This document shows positions 49,798 to 57,904 of a stretch of 64,000 nt of DNA, piece after piece (position 1 is the first letter of the stretch; each line of letters starts with the position of its first letter). This stretch comes from Sphingomonas sanguinis NBRC 13937 (GTDB taxonomy: Bacteria > Pseudomonadota > Alphaproteobacteria > Sphingomonadales > Sphingomonadaceae). Made by a program: the position numbers and the translations under genes. Location: positions 1 to 64,000 of the forward strand of contig NZ_BCTY01000006.1 in assembly GCF_001591005.1 (NCBI RefSeq). The letters are read 5' to 3'. A model generated the notes under the pieces. It was not told the origin of the DNA and did not search any database. It saw only the letters and a list, made by a program, of their open reading frames with translations.

Positions 49798-51030
49798 TTA
49801 CCCCCCGAACCCGGACGGCGCAGGCGAAACCGTCACTGCGGTGCCGTCGCGGATTTCCTGCACCTCCAGCGCGCGTTCGGCTACGCCGTCTCGGCCGAAG
49901 CGGAAGGCGCCGTCGATCCCGGCGAACCCGTCCGACGCGCGTAGGCGCGCTTCCGGGAAGGGCGCGTTCATCTTCCAGTCGCGGGCGATCCGCACCGTCA
50001 GCAGCACCGAGTCGTAGCCCAGGCTCGACAAGCGATAGGGCGCCGTCTTGAACCGGGCGCGGTATTTGGTCGCATATTGGCGGTAGAGCGAATTCGACAC
50101 GCTGGCGAACCAGGCCCCGTTCAGCGGAGCGCGCGCGGCGATGCCCGATTCCGAATTCCACAGCTCGGTCCCCAGGAGCCGCGTCGTCGCGCCCGAGCCG
50201 CGCTTGATGATAGGAGCCGCCGCCGCCGCGGTCGCGCCGCCATCGGCGATCAGAACGGCGTCATAGGGGGCCTTGGCGTTCAGCCGCTGCGCCGCCGCCG
50301 CGATGCCGCCCGCCACCCGGCCATAGGGCTGAAGCGAGACGACCTGTCCCCCCGCCCCTTCGACCGCGCGCAGGAACGCGGTGGACGCGCGCTCGCCATA
50401 CAGGCCATTGGGCACCAGCCCGGCAAAGGTCGTGACGCCGCGCCCGCGCGCATAGTCGACCACCCGCTCGATCGACTGGGCGGGGGTATAGCCCATCAGA
50501 TAGGTGCCGCCCCCCGCCACGCCGCTGTCGTTGGAGAAGCTGATGACCGGCACGCGCGCGGCACGAGCGATGGGGGCGACGGCGCGGACGTCCTCGGACA
50601 GGAGCGGCCCCAGGATCAGTTGCGCGCCCTCGGCGATCGCCTTTTGCGCCGCCGCCGCCGCGCCGGGCGTGGTGTCGTAATTGGTGATTCGGATCGTGTC
50701 CGCCTGCGCATCGAGCAGCGCCATCATCGTGGCGTTGGCGATCGACTGCCCCACCCCGGCATTGCTGCCCGACAATGGCACGAGCAGCGCGACGCGGTGG
50801 CGCGCGGTGTCGCGCGGCAGGCCGGGCTCGACCTCGGTCGAGGGGCGCGGCCGGGAGGGGACGGGACCGGTCGGCTGCTGGTCGACCGGCCCACGCGGGA
50901 CGATCGTCTGACACGCCGCCAGCATCAATGTCGTCGCCAGCGCGACACTACGCCCCAACCACCGGACCCGAATCTGGGGAGCGCCCGAATCTGCGGCCCC
51001 CGGTTGTACGAACAGCCTTGCCTCTGTCAT
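49798..51030 (-). CDS. Penicillin-binding protein activator lipoprotein (LppC-type)
   Basis: A 410-residue lipoprotein (lipobox LMLAAC near residue 40) with a periplasmic-binding-protein fold: VALLVPLSGSNAGVGQSIANA, then GAQLILGPLLSEDVRAVAPIA. It matches the LpoA/LppC domain that stimulates PBP1A in enterics; here the N-terminal TPR domain is missing, as in many alphaproteobacterial forms. Its ATG at 51030 shares a CATG with the rsmI ATG on the other strand, the usual divergent neighbour. Confidence 0.83.
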   Translation of the reverse strand: MTEARLFVQPGAADSGAPQIRVRWLGRSVALATTLMLAACQTIVPRGPVDQQPTGPVPSRPRPSTEVEPGLPRDTARHRVALLVPLSGSNAGVGQSIANATMMALLDAQADTIRITNYDTTPGAAAAAQKAIAEGAQLILGPLLSEDVRAVAPIARAARVPVISFSNDSGVAGGGTYLMGYTPAQSIERVVDYARGRGVTTFAGLVPNGLYGERASTAFLRAVEGAGGQVVSLQPYGRVAGGIAAAAQRLNAKAPYDAVLIADGGATAAAAAPIIKRGSGATTRLLGTELWNSESGIAARAPLNGAWFASVSNSLYRQYATKYRARFKTAPYRLSSLGYDSVLLTVRIARDWKMNAPFPEARLRASDGFAGIDGAFRFGRDGVAERALEVQEIRDGTAVTVSPAPSGFGG

Positions 51031-51898
51031 GACGATCCCCGTGACCCAACCTGAACACACTCTCGAACCCGGGCTGTACATCGTCGCGACCCCGATCGGC
51101 AATCTCGGCGATCTATCCCCGCGCGCGGCCAACATATTGACAAAAGCCGATGTCATCGCGGTCGAGGACAGCCGCGTGACGGCCGGACTGCTCCGCCATA
51201 TCGGCATCAAGCGGCCCATGCAGCCCTATCACGACCATAATGCCGAGCATGTCCGACCCGGCCTGATCGCGCGCATGGCGACTCAGGCGGTGGCGCTGGT
51301 GTCGGACGCGGGAACCCCGCTGATCTCCGATCCCGGATACAAGCTGGTGCGCGACGCGCGCGCGGCGGGCCATGCCGTGGTGACGATTCCCGGCCCGTGC
51401 GCCGCCATCGCCGCGCTGACGCTGGCGGGGCTGCCGACCGACCGCTTCCTGTTCGCGGGCTTCCTGCCGCCCAAGGAAAAGGCGCGCGCCGACGCCATTG
51501 CCGAGATCGCCACGATCCGCGCCACCCTGGTCCTCTACGAATCGGGCCCCCGTCTGGCCGCAACGCTGACCGCGCTGGCCCAGGGGCTGGGCGACCGCGA
51601 GGCGGCGGTGACGCGCGAGATCACCAAGAAGTTCGAGGAGGCGGTGACCGGCACCCTCTCCACCCTCGCCGCGCGCTATGCCGAGGGTGGTCCCAAGGGC
51701 GAGATCGCCATCGTCGTGGCGCCGCCCGGCGAAGCGCCGCCGGCGACCGAGCAGGATGCGGATACCGCCCTGGCCGAGGCGCTCACCCGCCTGCCCGTCG
51801 GTCGTGCGGCCAGCGAGGTCGCCAAGGCGCTGGGGCTGGACCGCAAGGCGCTCTATGCCCGCGCGCTGGCGATGAGGGGCGATAACCCAGACGATTAG
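51029..51898 (+). CDS. rsmI: 16S rRNA (cytidine(1402)-2'-O)-methyltransferase
   Basis: Methylates the ribose of C1402 in 16S rRNA. The 289-residue protein is a tetrapyrrole-methylase-fold enzyme with LYIVATPIGNLGD near the start, IAVEDSRVTAGLLRH, ALVSDAGTPLISDPGY and KEKARADAIAEIA. The ATG at 51029 or the GTG four codons later could be used; neither has a good ribosome site. In many bacteria yraN follows; here two small genes come between. Confidence 0.95.
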   Translation: MTIPVTQPEHTLEPGLYIVATPIGNLGDLSPRAANILTKADVIAVEDSRVTAGLLRHIGIKRPMQPYHDHNAEHVRPGLIARMATQAVALVSDAGTPLISDPGYKLVRDARAAGHAVVTIPGPCAAIAALTLAGLPTDRFLFAGFLPPKEKARADAIAEIATIRATLVLYESGPRLAATLTALAQGLGDREAAVTREITKKFEEAVTGTLSTLAARYAEGGPKGEIAIVVAPPGEAPPATEQDADTALAEALTRLPVGRAASEVAKALGLDRKALYARALAMRGDNPDD

Positions 51899-51958
51899 GC
51901 TCCGGCATTAGCGATTCGGCAAGGGTCGGCGGCGCAAGAACAGGGGGCAGGAGCCTCC

Positions 51959-52327
51959 ATGTACGCCTTCACCTTTCGTCATGATATCAATCTGTTGGAC
52001 ATCAGCTGGAACGGGCTGTTCACGCCCGAGATCGCCAGGCGCTATGCCCATGAGTTGCTGAACGCCTTTCGCTACAGCGGCTTCCGTCCCGGCTATCGGC
52101 TGCGCATCGACATGTCCGCGACCACGGTGCAGCCCAAGGACGCGATCATGACCGTACACGAAGCCCTGCGCGACTTTCCCCGCGCCAGCCGGATCGCGAT
52201 GGTCAATGGCAGCGCGGTCGGCCGCCAGCAGATCCGGCGGCTGATGACCCAGCCCTATCTGCGGGTGTTCGATAATGCGGCGGACAGTCTGGCCTGGCTG
52301 ACGTCGGCGGAGGAGATGGCCGCCTGA
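51959..52327 (+). CDS. STAS-like small protein
   Basis: A 122-residue cytoplasmic protein with an alternating beta-alpha pattern like SpoIIAA/STAS-fold proteins (YRLRIDMSATTVQPKDAIM, SRIAMVNGSAVGRQQIRRL), and YLRVFDNAADSLAWL near the end. The phosphorylatable serine of anti-sigma antagonists cannot be identified with confidence. GCAGGAG lies upstream of the ATG. Function unknown. Confidence 0.65.
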   Translation: MYAFTFRHDINLLDISWNGLFTPEIARRYAHELLNAFRYSGFRPGYRLRIDMSATTVQPKDAIMTVHEALRDFPRASRIAMVNGSAVGRQQIRRLMTQPYLRVFDNAADSLAWLTSAEEMAA

Positions 52328-52425
52328 CGATCGAACATTGTCTGACGGGTCATGGGTCGCCCATTTCCGGGCTTTCTGAACCAATCAACTTGTGACCTCT
52401 CAAGGCTGATGCCAAAGTTATCATC

Positions 52426-52866
52426 ATGCCCTCCGCCGCCGATGTTTCACGCCAGTTCCTATCCGCCATATGGGCCGGTGAAGCGCCGGACATGACGATG
52501 CTGATTCAGGCTATAGATCGCCTTTTGGCGCAATCGCACGACACCGCGTCGGGCGACTGTACGGGCGACGACGTAGATCCGCCCTCAATAGATGCTCCCT
52601 CCCTCTACCGTTGCGTGGCAGATCGCTTCCCGTACCTCGGCCTTTATTGCCTTGCTGACCCACTCGCTTCTCTGGATGAAAAGATGATGCTGGGGGACGG
52701 CGTCGACGATATTGCCGATATTACCCGTGATTTACGCGAGGTGATCTGGTGGGATGAGAATTACGGGCCGGACGACGCCGCATTCAATTTTCGCCTGCTG
52801 TTCCCACATTGGGGTCGACACGCACGGGCACTCTCCGGCTATCTGCATGCTCATTTGTGGGGCTGA
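52426..52866 (+). CDS. DUF5063-family protein
   Basis: A 146-residue acidic protein. The stretch DDIADITRDLREVIWW followed by FRLLFPHWGRHARALSGYLH fits the DUF5063 family pattern, and FPYLGLYCLAD also belongs to it. It uses more A/T-ending codons than its neighbours, so it may be more recently acquired. It ends 3 nt before yraN. Function unknown. Confidence 0.72.
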   Translation: MPSAADVSRQFLSAIWAGEAPDMTMLIQAIDRLLAQSHDTASGDCTGDDVDPPSIDAPSLYRCVADRFPYLGLYCLADPLASLDEKMMLGDGVDDIADITRDLREVIWWDENYGPDDAAFNFRLLFPHWGRHARALSGYLHAHLWG

Positions 52867-52869
52867 TCC

Positions 52870-53244
52870 ATGTGCGGCTCACGTAGAGATGTAAATCAGC
52901 GCCGTAAGGCCGAACAATCCGGCCGCCGCGGGGAGCGCCTCGCCGCGTGGTGGCTTCGCCTGAAGGGCTGGACCATCCTCGACCGCCGGGTGCGCACGCC
53001 TGCGGGCGAGGTCGACCTGATCGCCCGGCGCGGGTCGCTGGTCGCGTTTGTCGAGGTCAAGACCCGCAAGACGGCCGCCGAGCTGGACTTCGCGATCGAC
53101 GAGAGGCGGCTGGCGCGGGTGGCCGCTGCCGCCGAGATACTGATGCCGAGCTATGCCGGGCCGGGCGACGATATCCGCGTCGACGTCATCCTGCTCGCGC
53201 CGGGGACACGGCCGCATCATATCGAAAACGCATGGTGTGGGTGA
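52870..53244 (+). CDS. yraN: YraN/UPF0102 endonuclease-fold protein
   Basis: A 124-residue protein with the restriction-endonuclease-like core of UPF0102: GRRGERLAAWWLRLKGW, GEVDLIARRGSLVAFVEVKTR (an E-x-D and E-x-K pair as in nuclease active sites), and DIRVDVILLAPG. Its biochemical activity is not established. The extra N-terminal residues before NQRRKAE may be mis-called. gshB follows after 57 bases. Confidence 0.88.
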   Translation: MCGSRRDVNQRRKAEQSGRRGERLAAWWLRLKGWTILDRRVRTPAGEVDLIARRGSLVAFVEVKTRKTAAELDFAIDERRLARVAAAAEILMPSYAGPGDDIRVDVILLAPGTRPHHIENAWCG

Positions 53245-53301
53245 CAGGCGCGCAGGCAGCGATTACCTCCCGTCCGCAACACCCCAAGGAAGGAAGCCCC
53301 C

Positions 53302-54264
53302 ATGTCGAAGCCGCTGACCGTCGCCGTCCAGATGGACCCGATGGACCAGATCAACATCGCAGGGGACTCGACCTTCGCGCTGATGCTGTCGGCGCAGGCG
53401 CGCGGGCACCGGCTGTTCCATTACGACGCGGGCGACCTGAACTGGTCGGACGGGCATCTCTGGACGAGCGCGCATCCCGTCACCGTGCAGCGGGTCGCGG
53501 GGGATCACTACAGCTTCGGCGAGCCCGTCAAGCTGGACCTGGGCGACGAGGCCGATGTCGTCCTGATGCGCCAGGACCCGCCTTTCGACCTGGGCTATAT
53601 CACCGCCACGCATCTGCTGGAGCGGGTCGCCGAGAAGACGCTGGTCGTCAACAATCCGCGCAGCGTGCGCAACGCGCCGGAAAAGGTCTTCGTCCTCGAC
53701 TATCCGCAGTTCATGCCGCCGACGCTCGTTACCCGTTCGCTGGACGAGGCGCGCGCCTTCCTGGCCCAGCATGGCGAGATCGTCATCAAGCCGCTGCACG
53801 GCAATGGCGGCAAGGCGATCTTCAAGGTCGGCCGCGATGGCGCGAACCTGTCCGCGCTGATCGAGGTGTTCAACACCGCCTATCGCGAACCGCATATGGT
53901 GCAGGCCTTTCTTCCGGCCGTCGCGAAGGGCGACAAGCGCATCGTCCTGATCGACGGCGAGGTCGCGGGCGCGATCAACCGCCTGCCGGGCGAAGGTGAG
54001 ATCCGCTCCAATCTGGCGGTCGGCGGCTCGGCGCAGAAGACCGAGTTGACCGAGCGTGAGCGCGAAATTTGTGCGGTACTGGGCCCGGAATTGAAGCGGC
54101 GCGGGCTGCTGTTCGTCGGCATCGACGTGATCGGCGGCGAATGGCTGACCGAGATCAACGTCACCTCTCCCACCGGCATCGTCGCGATCGAAAAGTTCGA
54201 CGGGCCAGATGTCGCGGGTCTGATCTGGGACGCGATCGAGGCTAAGGTCGCGGCCAAGGCGTAA
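53302..54264 (+). CDS. gshB: Glutathione synthetase
   Basis: Joins gamma-glutamylcysteine and glycine using ATP. The 320-residue protein begins TVAVQMDPMDQINIAGDSTF and has the ATP-grasp features IVIKPLHGNGGKAIFKVG, LMRQDPPFD and FVGIDVIGGEWLTEINVTSPTG. AAGGAAGGAAG lies upstream of the ATG at 53302. It uses the glycine pool that the gcv and glyQS genes also draw on. Confidence 0.96.
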   Translation: MSKPLTVAVQMDPMDQINIAGDSTFALMLSAQARGHRLFHYDAGDLNWSDGHLWTSAHPVTVQRVAGDHYSFGEPVKLDLGDEADVVLMRQDPPFDLGYITATHLLERVAEKTLVVNNPRSVRNAPEKVFVLDYPQFMPPTLVTRSLDEARAFLAQHGEIVIKPLHGNGGKAIFKVGRDGANLSALIEVFNTAYREPHMVQAFLPAVAKGDKRIVLIDGEVAGAINRLPGEGEIRSNLAVGGSAQKTELTEREREICAVLGPELKRRGLLFVGIDVIGGEWLTEINVTSPTGIVAIEKFDGPDVAGLIWDAIEAKVAAKA

Positions 54265-54271
54265 CCTTTTT

Positions 54272-54383
54272 CCTCCCCTGTAAGGGGAGGTGGCGCGCGT
54301 AGCGCGACGGAGGGGTGTCCCGCTCTCGGTAGCGGCGATATCCCTCCACCAGCTTTGCTGGCCCCCTCCCCTTGCTGGGGAGG
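54272..54383. repeat. Multi-hairpin repeat downstream of gshB
   Basis: Stems CCTCCCCT/AGGGGAGG (54272-54290), CGCGC/GCGCG, GGAGGGGTGTCC facing an ATATCCCTCC arm, CCAGC/GCTGG around TTT (54349-54361) and CCTCCCC/GGGGAGG (ending 54383). It shares blocks (GGAGGGGTGTC, CCTCCCCT) with the element at 43883-43959, so both belong to one family. Confidence 0.78.
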
Positions 54384-54450
54384 AATGACGCAAGGCGGAA
54401 CCCATCCCCCTCTCCATGCTTTTCTCCGCCGAGCAAGGAAGGGCAAGAGC

Positions 54451-54660
54451 ATGGGTGCAACGACCATTGGCGCCATGGTGGGCGCCGCGATCGACGGCAT
54501 GTCGGGCGACGACGGTGTCGCGGACGGCGCGGTCATCGGCGCGGTTACCGCCAATGTCCTGAAAATCGTGCTGCCGCTCGCCATCACCTATGCGGTGGGC
54601 TGGGCGGTGCTGCGCGGCGCGGGCGAGATCAAGGACCGGATTTTCGGAGAGACAGCATGA
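54451..54660 (+). CDS. Small glycine-rich membrane protein
   Basis: A 69-residue protein with two hydrophobic segments, the first rich in small residues (GAMVGAAIDGMSG, GAVIGAVTANVL) and the second LPLAITYAVGWAVL. AAGGAAG lies upstream of the ATG at 54451. It overlaps the next gene by ATGA. Function unknown; helix packing through glycine is suggested. Confidence 0.6.
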   Translation: MGATTIGAMVGAAIDGMSGDDGVADGAVIGAVTANVLKIVLPLAITYAVGWAVLRGAGEIKDRIFGETA

Positions 54661-54869
54661 TCGGACGTATTATTGGCGCGCTCGTCGGGCGCGAAGTCAG
54701 CCGTCGTGAAGGCAATGACGGCCTCAAGGGTGCCGCCATCGGCGCGCTGGCCGTGGGCGGGATGCGCCGCCTGGGCCCGCTGGGTCTGCTGCTCGGTGGC
54801 GGTTATGCCGCCAAGAAGGCCTATGACCGACACAAGGCCAACAAGGCCGCGAGCGGCCGCTACGAATAA
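54657..54869 (+). CDS. Small glycine-rich protein, coupled to previous
   Basis: A 70-residue protein with glycine-rich helices (GRIIGALVG, GAAIGALAVGGM, LGLLLGGGYAAKK) and a basic end. The ATGA overlap with the 69-residue gene implies the two products act together, perhaps as a small membrane complex. No family recognised. Confidence 0.6.
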   Translation: MIGRIIGALVGREVSRREGNDGLKGAAIGALAVGGMRRLGPLGLLLGGGYAAKKAYDRHKANKAASGRYE

Positions 54870-54946
54870 CGCTTTCGTCCCCTCCTCTTGCCGCAGCGCG
54901 TCAAGCATGTCTTGACGCGCTGCGACTGCGTGCGTCAAAGGCAGGC

Positions 54947-55606
54947 ATGTCCAATTCGCCCGCCCATCCCGACGATCCCCACAAGCTGAAGCGCCGCGGC
55001 ATGTTGTTCGTGCTGTCCTCGCCCTCGGGTGCGGGCAAGTCGACGATCGCGCGCAAGCTGCTGGCCGATGATGACGGCTTGCAGATGTCGGTTTCGGCCA
55101 CGACGCGCGGGATGCGGCCGGGCGAAGTCGACGGCAAGGACTATCATTTCGTCGACCTCGAGGAATTTCGCCGCATGGTGGCGAATGACGAGTTCCTCGA
55201 ATGGGCGCATGTCTTCGACAACCGCTATGGCACGCCGCGCGCGCAGGTCGAGGCGATGCTGGCCGCGGGCAAGGACGTGCTGTTCGATATCGACTGGCAG
55301 GGTGCGCAGCAGCTGTTCCAGATCGCGGGCGGCGACGTGGTCCGCGTATTCATCTTCCCCCCGTCGATGGAGGAATTGCGCCAGCGACTCGAGCGCCGCG
55401 CGACCGACTCGGTCGAGGTGATCGACGCCCGCATGGCGCGCGCGACCAACGAGGTCAGCCACTGGGACGGATATGACTATGTCCTGGTCAATGACGATGT
55501 CGAGCAATGCTTCCAGGGGGTGAAGACCATCCTGCAAGCCGAACGGCTCAAGCGCTCGCGCCAGACCGGGCTGATCGGGTTCATTCGGAAGCTGACGACG
55601 AAGTAA
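54947..55606 (+). CDS. gmk: Guanylate kinase
   Basis: Phosphorylates GMP to GDP. The 219-residue protein has the P-loop GAGKST at 28-33, the GMP-binding SVSATTRGMRPGEVDGKDY, and FDIDWQGAQQL. In this window it is not next to rpoZ or a YicC-type gene, as it often is elsewhere. A GC-rich hairpin follows its stop. Confidence 0.97.
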   Translation: MSNSPAHPDDPHKLKRRGMLFVLSSPSGAGKSTIARKLLADDDGLQMSVSATTRGMRPGEVDGKDYHFVDLEEFRRMVANDEFLEWAHVFDNRYGTPRAQVEAMLAAGKDVLFDIDWQGAQQLFQIAGGDVVRVFIFPPSMEELRQRLERRATDSVEVIDARMARATNEVSHWDGYDYVLVNDDVEQCFQGVKTILQAERLKRSRQTGLIGFIRKLTTK

Positions 55607-55631
55607 GGACGGCGTTCCTTTTTCAAGGCAC

Positions 55632-55650
55632 CCCCGGCCCGTCGCCGGGG
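55632..55650. other. Hairpin between convergent gmk and ATP12 genes
   Basis: CCCCGGC (55632-55638) pairs with GCCGGGG (55644-55650) around a 5-nt loop. There is no T tract right after it, so termination is uncertain. Confidence 0.5.
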
Positions 55651-55697
55651 TCAGACCCTGGTAGCGTCACCGGACCTGAACGAGAACGACGCTGGAC

Positions 55698-56381
55698 TTA
55701 TCCCAGCGCCCCCAAGAACCGCACTGCCGCGTCGAACTCGCGCCGCTTGGCCTCCCGCGCCTCGATCGCGAGATAATCCTCGCCCCATATCTCGGCCTGG
55801 AAATCCTCGTCGACATGGGCGGCCTGCCACACGGCATCCGCATCCGCCGCGCCCTTCAGCAGCGCTAGTGCCAGCACCAGCGATCCGGTGATCGTCACCA
55901 CCGGCGAGAGGGCCGCCAGCCGGAACGGATCGAGCACCGCCACCGCCTGGGCCAGCCGCTCGACGGTCGCCTCGGGCTGGGGCTGGTGCATGATGCCGGT
56001 CACCAGCGTGAAACGGACATCATAGCGATCCCGCGCCCAGTCGAGCAGCGGGTTCCAGACCGCATCCTGTCGCTCCACCAGCTCGGGCGGCGAATCGGCG
56101 CGGTAGCAGAGCAGATCGGTCTCCGCATAACGCGCCAGCCCCTCGGCAAAGGGGGCCGGGTCCGCCGCGATCCGGTCGATCGCGGCATTGGCCAGCCCGG
56201 TCAGCGGCATGGCGCGCGGATCGACCGTTTCCTCTACACCGCGCCACTCGTCCGCCACCGCCTCGGCCAGTGAAGGCGTCGGCAGCGCCAGCGGCACCCG
56301 GCCCGGCGTGCGCACCGGCCGATCGTCCAGCCGCACGACTCGCTCGGCATCGACGGTGACGTCTTTCCAGAACCGCTTCAT
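55698..56381 (-). CDS. ATP12-family F1-ATPase assembly chaperone
   Basis: A 227-residue protein that starts MKRFWKDVTV and contains VRTPGRVPLALPT and ETDLLCYRADSPPELVERQD, the ATP12 hallmark region. In mitochondria Atp12 protects the F1 alpha subunit before assembly; the bacterial homologue presumably does the same. Its start overlaps the small membrane gene stop by 4 nt. It is the last gene of a three-gene operon. Confidence 0.9.
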   Translation of the reverse strand: MKRFWKDVTVDAERVVRLDDRPVRTPGRVPLALPTPSLAEAVADEWRGVEETVDPRAMPLTGLANAAIDRIAADPAPFAEGLARYAETDLLCYRADSPPELVERQDAVWNPLLDWARDRYDVRFTLVTGIMHQPQPEATVERLAQAVAVLDPFRLAALSPVVTITGSLVLALALLKGAADADAVWQAAHVDEDFQAEIWGEDYLAIEAREAKRREFDAAVRFLGALG

Positions 56382-56593
56382 TCGCCGTCACTCCGCCAGC
56401 GGTGGGCGAGGCCCGTCGGCACCACCGCGATCATGCCCAGCGCGGAAAAGACGATGGCGACGCCCAGCGCCTTGTGCGGCCATGCCACCCCGCGCGACGC
56501 CAGCACCACGCCGAACAAGGCGCCCGCAACGCCGATCAGGCGCACGCCCATGATGATGAACCAGCGCCGCCGCGCCAGGCTTTCGCGGCTCAT
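56378..56593 (-). CDS. Small two-span membrane protein
   Basis: A 71-residue protein with two hydrophobic helices (WFIIMGVRLIGVAGALFGVVLAS and ALGVAIVFSALGMIAVV) and basic ends. It overlaps both neighbours by 4 nt, between the HAD phosphatase and the ATP12 gene. Such a gene in this position is common in sphingomonads (general impression). Function unknown. Confidence 0.75.
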   Translation of the reverse strand: MSRESLARRRWFIIMGVRLIGVAGALFGVVLASRGVAWPHKALGVAIVFSALGMIAVVPTGLAHRWRSDGE

Positions 56594-57255
56594 GCGCGCA
56601 CCAGCAGAGCGGGCAGGTCCGCCACCTCTTGCGCCACGACCTCGGCACCCGCGCTCACCAGCTCATGCACGTCATGATAGCCCCAGGCGACGCCGACCGC
56701 GAACGCGCCCGCCGCCTTGCCCATCGCCATGTCGAAGCTGGTGTCGCCGATCATCGCCACGTCCTCCGCCGCGACCCCGGTCTCGGCCATGGCGGCCAGG
56801 ACCATCGAAGGGTCGGGCTTGGACGGATGCCGGTCGGCGGTCTGCAAGGTCACGAAATGATGCGCCAGCCCATGTTCGGCCAGCACCCGCGCCAGACCGC
56901 GATCCGACTTGCCCGTCGCCACGCCCATCAGCCAGCCCTGCGCCGCCAGATGGTCGAGCAGCGCGGGGATGCCCTCGAACAGAGGCTCGGGCTCCATCGC
57001 CCCCTCCGTACGGAGCCGAAAGAACGCCGCCTTGTAATCCATCGCCAACTGGTGGTGCGCCGCCTCGCTCTCCTGCGGCGCGAGCACGCGCATCGCCTCG
57101 ACCAGGCTGAGCCCGACGATTCGGCGAATCGCGGCGGCGGGCGGTGGGGTCAGGCCGGAAAGGCTGAACGCCTCCACAGCAGCGAGGCAGATATTGGCCT
57201 GGCTATCGACCAGGGTGCCGTCGCAATCGAACAGGGCAAGGCGCGGGCGCGTCAT
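56590..57255 (-). CDS. HAD hydrolase, phosphoglycolate phosphatase-like
   Basis: A 221-residue HAD-superfamily enzyme. Motif I is FDCDGTLVDS with D10 and D12, motif II GVATGKSDR, motif III lysine in HPSKPDP, motif IV MIGDTSFDM. The helical cap follows the Gph/PpaX pattern. Substrate could be 2-phosphoglycolate or another small phosphate ester. AGGAGG upstream supports the ATG at 57255. First gene of the HAD-membrane-ATP12 operon. Confidence 0.88.
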   Translation of the reverse strand: MTRPRLALFDCDGTLVDSQANICLAAVEAFSLSGLTPPPAAAIRRIVGLSLVEAMRVLAPQESEAAHHQLAMDYKAAFFRLRTEGAMEPEPLFEGIPALLDHLAAQGWLMGVATGKSDRGLARVLAEHGLAHHFVTLQTADRHPSKPDPSMVLAAMAETGVAAEDVAMIGDTSFDMAMGKAAGAFAVGVAWGYHDVHELVSAGAEVVAQEVADLPALLVRA

Positions 57256-57421
57256 CGCCCCCTCCTATCGGCAAGCCCGCATGGGGGGAAGCATGACGTT
57301 TCGCATGAACAACAGCTAACAACCGCATTCAGCATCGGAACATGGCGAATCACCCATAAGGGCTTCAACGACGACGGGAATCACCCCGCCGCCGCCGGTT
57401 TGAAGATCAAGGGAGATTGTG

Positions 57422-57817
57422 ATGTTCAAGAAGCTCTCGCTCGCTGCCGCCGCCCTTGCCGTCGGCGCCACGGCCATGGTTCCGACCGCTGCCTCGGCGC
57501 AGCGTTATTATGACCGCTACGACCGCGCTTATGGCGATGCCTATTCGGACGGTTACAACCGTGGCCCGCGTTACGATCGCGGCTACCGGGGTGATCGCGG
57601 CTATTACGACCAGCGCGGCTACGCCTATCGCGGTCCGCAGCGCTGCAACAACGGCACGACGGGCACCATCGTCGGCGCGATCGCCGGTGGCCTGCTGGGC
57701 CGCACCATCGACACCCGGGGCGACCGTACCCTCGGCACGATCCTGGGCGGTGGCGCCGGTGCGCTGGCCGGTAACGCGATCGAAAAGTCGAACAACCCCG
57801 GCTATTGCCGCCGCTAA
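57422..57817 (+). CDS. Glycine-zipper 2TM protein, exported
   Basis: A 131-residue protein with a signal peptide ending ASAQR, a Tyr/Arg/Asp-rich repeat region (YDRYDRAYGDAYSDGYNRG), then a glycine-zipper domain GTIVGAIAGGLLGRTIDTRG with GILGGGAGALAG-type repeats, and CxxC-like cysteines at RCNNG and YCRR. GGGAGA lies upstream. Relatives at 60695 and 61447 share the C-terminal domain. Probably envelope-associated; role unknown. Confidence 0.82.
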   Translation: MFKKLSLAAAALAVGATAMVPTAASAQRYYDRYDRAYGDAYSDGYNRGPRYDRGYRGDRGYYDQRGYAYRGPQRCNNGTTGTIVGAIAGGLLGRTIDTRGDRTLGTILGGGAGALAGNAIEKSNNPGYCRR

Positions 57818-57853
57818 CCGGATGGGGGCGTCATGCCCCCTCCCCTGACATCA

Positions 57854-57887
57854 AAGGCCCCGTCGACCCAGGTCGGCGGGGCCTTTT
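57854..57887. terminator. Bidirectional terminator
   Basis: AAGGCCCCGTCGACC and GGTCGGCGGGGCCTT form a long stem with one G-U pair (57854-57885), with TTTT after it on the plus strand and an A run before it. It lies between convergent genes at 57422 and 57905. Confidence 0.88.
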
Positions 57888-57904
57888 CGATAGAAAGGAT
57901 TGGG

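Noticed and set aside
43883..54383. CRISPR array
   Set aside because: The repeats are palindromic, few and unevenly spaced, with no spacer pattern and no cas genes.
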